From the NCBI GenBank assembly GCA_020161295.1, contig JAIUOA010000014.1, forward strand, positions 1 to 63,127: a stretch of 63,127 nt of DNA. The letters are read 5' to 3'. Both the position numbers and the translations under genes were made by a program. The notes under the pieces were generated by a model. The model saw nothing but the letters and a program-made list of their open reading frames with translations. It searched no databases and was not told the origin of the DNA. Source of the stretch: Bacillota bacterium (lineage in GTDB: Bacteria > Bacillota > Clostridia > Peptostreptococcales > Acidaminobacteraceae). Positions 36,576 through 44,434 of the stretch are shown here, piece by piece (position 1 is the first letter of the stretch; the number at the start of each line of letters is the position of its first letter).

Positions 36576-37151
36576 ATGAAGGTTTATCGTAGGGTTTTGT
36601 TTGGAATTGCCACTTTAGGCACCGTATTCATCGCATTAACCATTTACATATCCACGGCGCAATCATCAGCTAAGGCGTCCGAAAAGGCGGAGGACTTTTT
36701 CTGTGCCATGTATTCAGCTGATCCAGAGACCTTTTCGGCATTTATCGAAACGGATCTAAATGAAACGTTTGAGGAAGCGGAGCAGTCTTTACTCGCACTG
36801 GAAACGGAAGTAAATACACGATACAAAGGACTATGTACAGAAGCCTTTCATCAAATGGTGATGGGTAACCGATTATGGCAAATCGCCCCTATGGCGGCTA
36901 ATAAAATGGATGCCGTCCTATCGGTTGAGGAAGTGATTCTTAACCGCGTCAACCCTGATGATGAGGACGTCTATTTTAACTTCGAAATCAAAATTAAGGC
37001 CGTGAATCAATCAAATGGGCAAGTACTTCAATATGTTGAAAAAGGCCAAATCCGATTGACCTTTGAAAATTTTGGGTATAGAGTAAATAGCCTAAAGTTC
37101 ACTCGAAACGATTTGATCAAAAATGTGATGAATCGATTCGGTTATTTGTAA
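36576..37151 (+). CDS. Unknown exported/anchored protein
   Basis: A 191-residue protein with an N-terminal signal anchor (VLFGIATLGTVFIALTIYI) and an outer domain with helical first half and beta-rich second half (VYFNFEIKIKAVNQSNG, QIRLTFENFGYRVNSLKF), a layout like NTF2-type or DUF4878-like small secreted domains. The family is not certain. AGAGG precedes the ATG; the next gene begins 12 bases on. Confidence 0.6.
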   Translation: MKVYRRVLFGIATLGTVFIALTIYISTAQSSAKASEKAEDFFCAMYSADPETFSAFIETDLNETFEEAEQSLLALETEVNTRYKGLCTEAFHQMVMGNRLWQIAPMAANKMDAVLSVEEVILNRVNPDDEDVYFNFEIKIKAVNQSNGQVLQYVEKGQIRLTFENFGYRVNSLKFTRNDLIKNVMNRFGYL

Positions 37152-37163
37152 AGGAGTTTGCTC

Positions 37164-37622
37164 ATGATGAGAAGAAAGGATTCTGAACTTTCGCAAGAAG
37201 CGTCTCGCGAAATTCTAGAATCGAACAACTATGCCGTGGTCAGCTTGATCGATGCTGAGGGGTTGCCCTATGGTGTTGCACTGGATTATATCTATAAAGA
37301 GGATTGCCTCTATTTTCACGGCGCTAAGGAAGGGCGTAAAACAGATGCCATGAAGAAAAATCCTCGTGCATGCGCAGTGATTTTAGGGGAAACCAAGGTC
37401 ATCCCAAACCGGTTTGGTAGAGAGTATGTATCAGCAGTGGCTGAAGGTCCGATTACCTTAATTGATGATCCGGAGCAAAAGCGTAAGGTGATGCAATGGG
37501 TGGTGGAACACAATAGCCCCGATTATCTAGAAAAAGGCTATGCCGTCGTGGAAAAACTGCTTGAACGTGTCCTGATCTATAAAATGGAAATAGAGAAACT
37601 GTCTGGAAAACATGGGTTGTAA
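37164..37622 (+). CDS. PPOX-family flavoprotein (NimA-like)
   Basis: A 152-residue flavin-binding split-barrel protein of the pyridoxamine 5'-phosphate oxidase group. It has the NimA-like pattern: RKDSELSQEASREILESNNY, VSLIDAEGLPYGVALDYIY, LYFHGAKEGRKTDAMKKNPR. These proteins bind FMN or F420-like flavins and reduce small compounds such as nitro groups; the natural substrate is unknown. ATG 37164 has AAGGAG seven bases before it; the frame's first TTG (37158) lies too close to that site. Confidence 0.85.
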   Translation: MMRRKDSELSQEASREILESNNYAVVSLIDAEGLPYGVALDYIYKEDCLYFHGAKEGRKTDAMKKNPRACAVILGETKVIPNRFGREYVSAVAEGPITLIDDPEQKRKVMQWVVEHNSPDYLEKGYAVVEKLLERVLIYKMEIEKLSGKHGL

Positions 37623-37652
37623 ATAACTTTTCGTACGTATGAAATGAATTAA

Positions 37653-37696
37653 GGAGCTGTAAAAATCATTTGTGATTTTACAGCTCCAATTTTTGT
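37653..37696. terminator. Bidirectional terminator between convergent genes
   Basis: GGAGCTGTAAAA pairs with TTTTACAGCTCC around a short inner stem-loop. T-rich on both outgoing sides. It serves the PPOX gene and hydE. Confidence 0.8.
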
Positions 37697-37704
37697 TTGT
37701 ATTG

Positions 37705-38790
37705 TTAGATTTTTATCTGCACCGCTTGCGCCTCTTCAGGCACCTGGATGGAAGCGTGATCGCCACGGCCCATGTCCACTCTGAAGCCGGCGGATTTGAT
37801 GCGGCCTTCGATGCACTGACGGCAGTGTGCCGCTTCGTCGCCAGTACAAATTTTGTCCTTGTAGAGCTCGTATTTCTCTCTGACGTCTGTAGGGGATAGA
37901 TTCGGCATCACGACATTGGCACCCGCCTTAAGGGCTTTTTCGCGACCTTTAGGATCGAGGGTTCCCATGGCAGTGGTAGAGGGCAGTAACGCTTTAGGCA
38001 GAAGCAATCTGGCTAGTGCCACCATGATGAGGGTCTCCTCCACCGTACCGCCCTTTGAACCTTTAAGCGGTGTTTCGTCGTGCGGAATGTAGGGGCCGAT
38101 GCCCACCATTTCAGGCGCCAGTGTTTTAATGAAGCGCAGGTCAGCCACGAGATCAGCAGGCGTCTGGTTTGGTAAGCCCACCATAAAGCCGGCGCCCACT
38201 TGGAAGCCCAATTCTTTTAGCGTATAAAGGCAGTTGCGGCGATTTTCGAAGCTCATGCCTGGGTGGAGTGCATCGTAAAGCGCTTTTGTGGCGGTTTCAT
38301 GTCTTAAGAGATAGCGGTCAGCACCGGCTGCTTTAAGGGCTGCATAGCTCTCGCGTGAACGTTCGCCCACAGATAAGGTAATGGCGCAATCAGGGTAAGT
38401 GGCCTTGATGGTGGAAACGATATCACAGAGCACCTCGTCGGTGAAGAAGGGATCCTCTCCGCCTTGCATGACGAAGGTTCTATAGCCTAAGGCATAGCCT
38501 TCCTCACAGCAGTTCATGATCATTTCCTTGCTGAGTCGGTAACGGTCTACTTTGCTATTTTTACCGCGGATGCCGCAGTATGCACAGTTTTGCTTACAGT
38601 AATTGGTGAACTCGATGAGTCCCCTCATGTAGACCGTGTCCTTATAGAAATTGGATTTTTTTTCAAGTGCCTTTTCGAACAGATAGGGTGCAGTCTCTGC
38701 ATCCATTTCCGTGATGATGCGGTGTAATCCTTCGTCAGATAGGTCTTCGTTTTCGTAAAGTGAATCGATTAATTCCTTGATCGTCGCCAC
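37705..38790 (-). CDS. hydE: HydE, [FeFe]-hydrogenase maturase (radical SAM)
   Basis: A 361-residue radical SAM enzyme of the BioB-like group. The cluster motif is FTNYCKQNCAYCGIRGKN (CX3CX2C). HydE features are YRTFVMQGGEDPFFTDE, GERSRESYAALKAAGADRYL, RHETATKALYDALHPGMSFE and MVGIGPYIPHDETPLKG, with a C-terminal Cys pair in CRQCIEGRI. HydE helps build the diiron subcluster of [FeFe]-hydrogenase, so the organism should make hydrogenase; HydF, HydG and the hydrogenase are not here. The start is GTG 38790 with GAGGAGG upstream; a longer frame to 38868 would read through a terminator. It has a leader of about 190 bases. Confidence 0.93.
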   Translation of the reverse strand: MATIKELIDSLYENEDLSDEGLHRIITEMDAETAPYLFEKALEKKSNFYKDTVYMRGLIEFTNYCKQNCAYCGIRGKNSKVDRYRLSKEMIMNCCEEGYALGYRTFVMQGGEDPFFTDEVLCDIVSTIKATYPDCAITLSVGERSRESYAALKAAGADRYLLRHETATKALYDALHPGMSFENRRNCLYTLKELGFQVGAGFMVGLPNQTPADLVADLRFIKTLAPEMVGIGPYIPHDETPLKGSKGGTVEETLIMVALARLLLPKALLPSTTAMGTLDPKGREKALKAGANVVMPNLSPTDVREKYELYKDKICTGDEAAHCRQCIEGRIKSAGFRVDMGRGDHASIQVPEEAQAVQIKI

Positions 38791-38983
38791 GATGGCCTCC
38801 TCAATATGATTTAGTAAAATAAAACGCCCTCTTGAGCATCCAAGAGGGCGACAGCGTCTAGCACACATATGTTACATATGTGAATCATCGGTCATGCCCT
38901 TCAGGGTCAGAGTGCTCTTTTCCTTTAGGTAGTGGTTGTAATCTTCGATGACAAGCGTACACTCATCACAAAAGATCTTCTTG
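38791..38983 (-). ncRNA. Attenuated 5' leader of hydE, candidate cis-regulatory RNA
   Basis: Between the promoter (38989-39017) and the GTG start there are about 190 bases containing, in order on the minus strand: a hairpin built on GATGA/TCATC, a CCCT-GA-AGGG element, a perfect CACATATG-TAA-CATATGTG hairpin (38863-38881) and the terminator at 38814-38850. I do not recognise a known riboswitch class. Overlapping it is a stop-free frame ending at 38872 that reads protein-like (FCDECTLVIEDYNHYLKEK) but has no ATG, GTG or TTG start and no ribosome site; it could be the remnant of a lost gene. Confidence 0.5.
38814..38850 (-). terminator. Intrinsic terminator inside the hydE leader
   Basis: Perfect 10-bp stem CGCCCTCTTG / CAAGAGGGCG, six-base loop, followed on the minus strand by TTTTATTTTAC. 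It lies between the hydE promoter and its ribosome site, so it should act as an attenuator. Confidence 0.75.
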
Positions 38984-38988
38984 TTAAT

Positions 38989-39017
38989 AAATTATCAAAA
39001 TGTTAATGCGTTGTCAA
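38989..39017 (-). promoter_or_regulatory. Sigma-A promoter of hydE
   Basis: On the minus strand TTGACA (39017-39012), a 17-base spacer and TAATTT (38994-38989). The divergent gene has a TATAAT at 39042-39047. Confidence 0.7.
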
Positions 39018-39100
39018 GAGGTTTTTGGGGACTTTTTGGGGTATAATGTTTAGTGTAGATTTATAAGTGCAAATAAAAATGATCAATATTTGGAGGCGAT

Positions 39101-39886
39101 ATGGCTGATTTAGAGGGGATGGGGCGAAAGGTCCATCGCTTACTGGACGAGGTGATTGAGCTTTATCTGGTGCACTCTGAGGCGGAGGTTTTCGCGAAAG
39201 GGCACCTGGATGTGGTGACGAATCTGGACTATAAAATGGAGCGCCATTTAAAGGCGGCACTTATGGAACTTTTCCCTGAAACGCTGTTTATCGGAGAGGA
39301 AGAGAATCATGAACAGCTGACGGATGCCCCCACGTGGGTATGTGATCCCATCGACGGCACCTTAAACTTTACGAAGGGGATACCTTATTACGGCGTTCAG
39401 CTGGCGCTACTCGTTAAAAAAAAGCCTGTGATGAGCTTCATCGATTTACCGGTACTGGGGCAGCGCTACTGGGCGATTCAGGGGCTGGGTGCATTTAGTG
39501 GTGAGCAGAAAATCATTCCAGATAGTGGTTCGGGTCTTGATCAGGTGATCGTGACCTTCGGTGACTTCTCTAAGTCAAATCCGTCGTCTAGGGGGTATCA
39601 ATTAAGCGCCATGTCGGCTTTGATCGGTAAGGCCATGCGCATAAGGGTTCAAGGCGCTTCCTCGGTGGATTTTGCGTTTGTGGCATCGCAGAAGAACGGT
39701 TGTCACATCCTGTTTTCGAAAAACTTATGGGAGCTTGCGCCTGGTAAAATGCTGGCGGAGGAAGCAGGCTGCGTCACTGTGGCCATCGATGGTTCGAAGC
39801 ATGGGTTTGAAGGACTAGGCCTGGTGGTGGCCATTAATGAAAATGTACTGACAGAAGTGATGAATGCGATAGAAGGATTGACATAA
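39101..39886 (+). CDS. Inositol monophosphatase family protein
   Basis: A 261-residue metal-dependent sugar/inositol phosphatase. The metal site is formed by FIGEEENHE (Glu) and the motif VCDPIDGTLNFTKGIPYYGV. The second motif, usually WDxAA, is seen as LWELAPGKMLAEEAG, with Glu for Asp. Substrates in the family include inositol phosphate, fructose bisphosphate and PAP, and it cannot be told which. GGAGG precedes the ATG. It is 21 bases before the debranching enzyme gene, so the two are co-transcribed. Confidence 0.88.
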   Translation: MADLEGMGRKVHRLLDEVIELYLVHSEAEVFAKGHLDVVTNLDYKMERHLKAALMELFPETLFIGEEENHEQLTDAPTWVCDPIDGTLNFTKGIPYYGVQLALLVKKKPVMSFIDLPVLGQRYWAIQGLGAFSGEQKIIPDSGSGLDQVIVTFGDFSKSNPSSRGYQLSAMSALIGKAMRIRVQGASSVDFAFVASQKNGCHILFSKNLWELAPGKMLAEEAGCVTVAIDGSKHGFEGLGLVVAINENVLTEVMNAIEGLT

Positions 39887-39907
39887 AGGAAAGGAGAACG
39901 GAGAATA

Positions 39908-41854
39908 ATGGAAAAGCGGATTACAGAAATCATGAACCACGAAACCCTGATGACCAACGGACTGGGAGGGTATAGCTTCGGGACGCTGGACGGGGTGAAC
40001 TGCAGAAAATACCATGGCCTTTATACCGTTAGCTATAACCCGCCCATCGAGCGGATGCACCTGATTTCGAAGATTCAGGAGGAAATTACTGTAGGGGATC
40101 AAGTGGTAAAGCTGACGACTGAAAACGTTACCGGAACTGAAAATACAGAGAGTGCTCTCATAGGCTATCACCATGAGGGCGTTATTCAGCAGACCTTTGA
40201 TCTCGCAGATACGGGGATTAAGGTGACGCGAACGCTGGCCATGGCTTATGGAACGAACCATTTGGCAGTGCGATATGTTTTTGATTCGCCTGTTTCGTTT
40301 GCGCTTAAGATGACGCCGTGGTTCAATTTTAGAGACCACCACGATGCGATTACGGCCTCACTTTCAGATTATCAATCGCTCTATTACCAGGATCAGAAGG
40401 TCCTAAAGGTGGAAGCGAAGGGCAAACAGGTCTATTTGAAATGTGTCGCTAACGAGGTGTCTTTCATACCAGATGGTGGCCTTACACCTGTGAGCTGGTA
40501 TCCCATCGAAACGCAGCGCGGCTATCCAGATCAGGAAGCACATGCGGTTTTAGGGCATTTTCAGCTATCGGCGGATAAAGGGCTCACCACTGTGGATTTT
40601 CTGGTCCATATCACACCAGAGTTTATGGCCGCAGATCTCGTTTTCGAGGGACGTAAGGAGCGGTATGAGATGCTGATGAAGCATGCGGACGCGACGGATC
40701 CTGTGTTAAGAAGGCTCATTCAAGCGGCGGATGACTTTATCGTCTTCCGTAAAACCACTGGAAAAATGACCATTATCGCAGGGTATCCATGGTTTAGCGA
40801 CTGGGGAAGGGACACCATGATCGCCATCCCGGGACTGACGCTGGACACGGGCCGAAGCCATGAAGCCTTACAAATGATCGAGGGCTTTTTAGAGATGTCG
40901 CATCAGGGGATTATTCCTAACAATTTCCCCGATGAAGGTGAGGCGCCGATGTATAACACTTCTGACGGCACACTCTGGCTGTTTAACGCCCTATATGCAT
41001 ACTATGAACAGACGGCGGATTTAGAGGCGGTGAAGCGGCTATTTCCTAAACTGATGGAGATTATCAACCATCACCTGCAGGGGACGATTAACGATATCTA
41101 CATGGATACGGACGGGCTGCTTAGCTCGGGAAATGAACAAACGCAGCTTACTTGGATGGACGTTAAGGTTAATGGCTGGGTCGTGACACCGCGACATGGT
41201 AAAGCGGTGGAGATCAACGCGCTTTGGTATAACGCGCTATGCATTATGGAGGAATTTTCACTGCGTTTAGGCTTTGATGCGGAGATGCTACATGTGGATT
41301 TTACAGCGCTGACTGAGCAGGTAAAGGTTAGTTTCAACCAAGCATTCTGGAACGCGAAGGACCATAACCTGTATGACCTCGTCATCGATGGTGAGCCTGT
41401 GGCGATTCCCAGACCTAATATGATATTTGCCGTGAGCTTGCCGTTCCCAGTACTGGAGAAGAAGCATTGGAAGCCCGTGGTGGACTATGTAACGAAGCAC
41501 TTCAAGGTGCCCTATGGCCTTTTGACCTTGCGACGTGAGGATGAAAACTTCCATGAAAAATACGAAGGCGATTTACTGAGCAGAGATGGGGCTTACCACA
41601 GGGGCACTGCATGGGGGTGGTTAATCGGCCCTTATCTGGAGGCGCACCTTAAAACCTATGGCGATGAGGCATTCATCAAGGCGAGCCTCGATGAGCTGTT
41701 CACCCATCTGGATGAAGGCATCCATGGAAGCATTTCTGAGATTTTCGAGGGTGGCGCTCCACATGCGCAGCGAGGTTGCTCGGCACAAGCATGGTCGGTA
41801 GCCGAAGCAATCAGACTTTATAAGCGCGTTTTGCACAGCCCGTATAAGCTATGA
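39908..41854 (+). CDS. Glycogen debranching enzyme (amylo-alpha-1,6-glucosidase type)
   Basis: A 648-residue protein. The N-terminal domain starts TNGLGGYSFGTLDGVNCRKY, typical of the bacterial/archaeal GDE N-domain. The (alpha/alpha)6 catalytic domain has AGYPWFSDWGRDTMIAIPGL, the hallmark WGRD, then NNFPDEGEAPMYNTSDGTLW and GGAPHAQRGCSAQAWSVAE. It removes alpha-1,6 branches from glycogen or maltodextrin in the cytoplasm. There is no signal peptide. It belongs with the amylolytic genes that follow. Confidence 0.92.
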   Translation: MEKRITEIMNHETLMTNGLGGYSFGTLDGVNCRKYHGLYTVSYNPPIERMHLISKIQEEITVGDQVVKLTTENVTGTENTESALIGYHHEGVIQQTFDLADTGIKVTRTLAMAYGTNHLAVRYVFDSPVSFALKMTPWFNFRDHHDAITASLSDYQSLYYQDQKVLKVEAKGKQVYLKCVANEVSFIPDGGLTPVSWYPIETQRGYPDQEAHAVLGHFQLSADKGLTTVDFLVHITPEFMAADLVFEGRKERYEMLMKHADATDPVLRRLIQAADDFIVFRKTTGKMTIIAGYPWFSDWGRDTMIAIPGLTLDTGRSHEALQMIEGFLEMSHQGIIPNNFPDEGEAPMYNTSDGTLWLFNALYAYYEQTADLEAVKRLFPKLMEIINHHLQGTINDIYMDTDGLLSSGNEQTQLTWMDVKVNGWVVTPRHGKAVEINALWYNALCIMEEFSLRLGFDAEMLHVDFTALTEQVKVSFNQAFWNAKDHNLYDLVIDGEPVAIPRPNMIFAVSLPFPVLEKKHWKPVVDYVTKHFKVPYGLLTLRREDENFHEKYEGDLLSRDGAYHRGTAWGWLIGPYLEAHLKTYGDEAFIKASLDELFTHLDEGIHGSISEIFEGGAPHAQRGCSAQAWSVAEAIRLYKRVLHSPYKL

Positions 41855-41890
41855 TATAATAGTAAAAAAGGCCACAGACACGGAGCCAAT

Positions 41891-42733
41891 ATGGATAGAC
41901 CGACGATGATCAAAAAAATTAGCGAGTATGAATGGGATTTAAGGTCGCAGGGATTAACTTTTGCGCCTGAACTGGCGGAGGCCATCGGATGGCGCATTGA
42001 AGAGATGCCATCTCCGCTCACCATGGATTTTCTAAGTGAGCGGATTTATGTGGAGGACTACCCAAATGTGCGTGACGTTCATCTAGCACTGCTGACGGGT
42101 GAGCTGACTCGCTATGAGATCACTTATCGCATTCGAACCAAGGACGGTGGGTTCAAGTGGTTTCAAGAGCTATGCGATCAGGTGACGCTGGATGCGTCAA
42201 ACAAACCGATCATCGCAAACGGTAGGCTCTACGATTTAACCGAGTGGTATGCCACCTACTTCACTGATGGGGATGAGTGGGAAACCTCGTCAGAGGATGC
42301 ACTGACCCACTGCTTAAGCCGAAATGCCATAATAGAACGCTTAAACGCCGTCGTCGAACATGCGGAACGTGACGTAAGGTTCTTGACGATTGCACGAATC
42401 GCCATACCAAATTTTCTAGAGATTAACCGTGAAGAGGGCTATGCGACAGGAGACCACGTTCTCAAACGCGTGGTTGACCTGATAAAAGAGCATATGGATG
42501 ACTCGATGTTTTTAGGGAGGCTCGATGCCGCATCATTTTTACTCATTTTTCCTGGCATGCCCAACACGCTTGCGAATAATGTCTGTAAAAAAATAGAAAA
42601 TGCCTTGTTGGCTTATGATTATAAGACAAAAGGCATTCCAAGGTTTAACTATTCGATTATGGAGTATTTAGGCGAGTCCCCGACTGAAATACTGACGCAT
42701 TTGGGGTCATCCGCAGATTATTTCACGACATAG
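41891..42733 (+). CDS. PAS protein with degenerate GGDEF domain
   Basis: A 280-residue cytoplasmic protein. Residues about 8-120 form a PAS_3-type fold (FLSERIYVEDYPNVRDVHLA, YEITYRIRTKDGGFKWFQEL). The GGDEF domain keeps the DALTHCLSRNA entry, but the active loop is GRLDAASFLLIF in place of GGDEF, and IPNFLEINREEG replaces the DxDxFKxIND site. It should not make c-di-GMP; it may bind GTP or a partner. A TGATATAAT box lies at 41853-41861. Its end overlaps the convergent GH13 gene by 16 bases. Confidence 0.82.
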   Translation: MDRPTMIKKISEYEWDLRSQGLTFAPELAEAIGWRIEEMPSPLTMDFLSERIYVEDYPNVRDVHLALLTGELTRYEITYRIRTKDGGFKWFQELCDQVTLDASNKPIIANGRLYDLTEWYATYFTDGDEWETSSEDALTHCLSRNAIIERLNAVVEHAERDVRFLTIARIAIPNFLEINREEGYATGDHVLKRVVDLIKEHMDDSMFLGRLDAASFLLIFPGMPNTLANNVCKKIENALLAYDYKTKGIPRFNYSIMEYLGESPTEILTHLGSSADYFTT

Positions 42734-44232
42734 AAGGCGATGCCCACTGCGGGAAGCGTTTCCTTATAGACAGTGCCACCGTAATTTGCCAGTGGCGTCT
42801 GAAGATCATAATCCACCAGAGAAGTTGCTTTATATTCAAAAGTGACTTCTCTTTCTTTTTCCTCCGTATTAATGACGATGAGCATTTTCGCCTCACCATT
42901 AGAAATTTCATAGGCTAATGCCGTCTTGTCATGGAAGACCTTTTTAAAGCTGCCCATATAACGGTCGCGTATACTGTCTAGCTTCTTTACGAAGTCGAGC
43001 AGGTCGTTTCCTTCCACCTGATCCCAGGCCATGAACTGGCGGTTCTCTGGATCAAAGGCACCACTCATGCCGATTTCCGTACCGTAGTACACGACAGGAA
43101 TAGCGGGATAGGTGTAGATAAAGGTCAGCGCTTGTCTTACATACTCTAAAGAAGAGCGGGGATTTAAGCTGGCAAATCGAGCGTTATCATGGTTGTCGAT
43201 GAAAATGGCATTTAACTCTGGATGGGTAAACGCCTTTTCCTTATCGAGGGCGTTGGCCAGTGAAAACAGGTTGCCACGTGTGATGAAGGCATTTTCGATG
43301 CCGTTAAAGAGCGAGTAGTTAGTGAGGCTGTCGATGCCCACTTCATGGTAGGTTTCCAATGTCTTCGCATTTTGGTCCCAGACCTCTCCCAGCAAAAAGA
43401 AACCAGGATACGCACTTTTGATTTCATCAGAGAAGCGCTGCCAGAACGCATGCGGAACATGGCGCATGGTATCGAGTCTGAAGCCGTCGATGCCCGTTTC
43501 CGCGATCCACCACTTGGCGTTTTCGATAAAATAGTCGGCAACCTCTGGGTTGGTCTGGTCGAGATCGGGAAGGCCAGCGAGCCAACCGAGCTCCACCTCT
43601 TCTTTATCCTTCCAGTTGTTGATTTGACGATCCGGGTTGAACCAGTCAGCCTTCTCTGGATCTTTCAGCCAAGGCGAATCGTAGCCCGTATGGTTCACGA
43701 TATAATCAAGGATGACCTTAAGGCCTTTTTCATGGGCTTTATCCACCAGTGCTTTAAAGGTTTCCAGATCGCCGAAATGCGGGTCGACCTTATAAAAATC
43801 ATAAATCCAGTAGCCGTGGTAGCCGTTTGGACCGTTTTCCATAATCGGTGTCAGCCAAATGGCAGTCGCACCCATCTCTTTTATATAGTCGAGATTATCG
43901 ATGATTCCTTGAAGGTCACCTCCCTGAAACGCACGAAGGTCTTCTTTGTTCACATCGGGTAGATTAGCTTCAGGATTGCTGTCCGCGAAACGGTCCACCA
44001 TGATGAAGTAGATGACATCCTCCTTTGTGAGGTTGGTCTCGGGATAGGGGACCGCCGCTTCAGTAGTCGCTTCGGTGCTTGCTTCTGCAGTTGTTTCAGA
44101 TGACGACTCTGGCGATGCTTCACTTGATGAGGCGGGTTCTGATGGTTTTGCACAGCCGGAGAGGCTGATGCTCACTATAAGAAGCAATACAAATGTTAAG
44201 TGCCATAGGCGTTTGGTGGTGAAATTCTTCAT
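42718..44232 (-). CDS. Secreted GH13 alpha-amylase-type lipoprotein
   Basis: A 504-residue lipoprotein (LLLIVSISLSGC, lipidated Cys27) with a Ser/Glu/Thr linker to about residue 60. The GH13 barrel has YFIMVDRFADSNP, VILDYIVNHTG, the nucleophile in GIDGFRLDTMRHV, the acid in LLGEVWDQ and FIDNHDNARF. It should cut starch or maltodextrin at the cell surface. ATG 44232 follows GGAGG. It is divergent from malQ; a LacI-type operator sits 22 bases before its start and a promoter TTGTAT-N17-TAAAAT farther up. Confidence 0.9.
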   Translation of the reverse strand: MKNFTTKRLWHLTFVLLLIVSISLSGCAKPSEPASSSEASPESSSETTAEASTEATTEAAVPYPETNLTKEDVIYFIMVDRFADSNPEANLPDVNKEDLRAFQGGDLQGIIDNLDYIKEMGATAIWLTPIMENGPNGYHGYWIYDFYKVDPHFGDLETFKALVDKAHEKGLKVILDYIVNHTGYDSPWLKDPEKADWFNPDRQINNWKDKEEVELGWLAGLPDLDQTNPEVADYFIENAKWWIAETGIDGFRLDTMRHVPHAFWQRFSDEIKSAYPGFFLLGEVWDQNAKTLETYHEVGIDSLTNYSLFNGIENAFITRGNLFSLANALDKEKAFTHPELNAIFIDNHDNARFASLNPRSSLEYVRQALTFIYTYPAIPVVYYGTEIGMSGAFDPENRQFMAWDQVEGNDLLDFVKKLDSIRDRYMGSFKKVFHDKTALAYEISNGEAKMLIVINTEEKEREVTFEYKATSLVDYDLQTPLANYGGTVYKETLPAVGIAFYVVK

Positions 44233-44253
44233 GGAAACCTCCAAATTTACGAA

Positions 44254-44271
44254 TGCGCAATCGGTTGCACA
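44254..44271. promoter_or_regulatory. LacI-family operator, site 1
   Basis: TGCGCAATCGGTTGCACA, an imperfect palindrome centred on CG with GCAA and TTGC arms, close to MalR-type sites. It lies in the leader of the secreted amylase gene. Confidence 0.7.
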
Positions 44272-44367
44272 TCAATGTGTTAAAAAACCCCACAAGAGGG
44301 TGCATTTATTTCTTATTTTAGGGTATTTATGAGCACAATACAAGAGGAATAATCTCCACGAGAAATG

Positions 44368-44396
44368 TTGACAATGAGCAAAAATGAAAATATAAT
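44368..44396 (+). promoter_or_regulatory. Sigma-A promoter of malQ
   Basis: TTGACA (44368-44373), a 17-base spacer, TATAAT (44391-44396). The operator at 44403 covers the expected start of transcription. Confidence 0.8.
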
Positions 44397-44402
44397 GGAA
44401 TT

Positions 44403-44418
44403 GTGCAAACGGTTGCAA
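44403..44418. promoter_or_regulatory. LacI-family operator, site 2
   Basis: GTGCAAACGGTTGCAA, same pattern as site 1 (GCAAnCGGTTGC), placed just after the malQ -10 box where a repressor would block transcription. Confidence 0.75.
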
Positions 44419-44434
44419 AGAAAAGAGGAGTCTT

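Noticed and set aside
38791..38868. Extended N-terminus of HydE
   Set aside because: It reads through the leader terminator; the Cys/Arg-rich translation is not HydE-like, and GTG 38790 has GAGGAGG.
44254..44418. CcpA cre sites
   Set aside because: The GCAANCGGTTGC pattern fits MalR/LacI-type operators better than the cre consensus.
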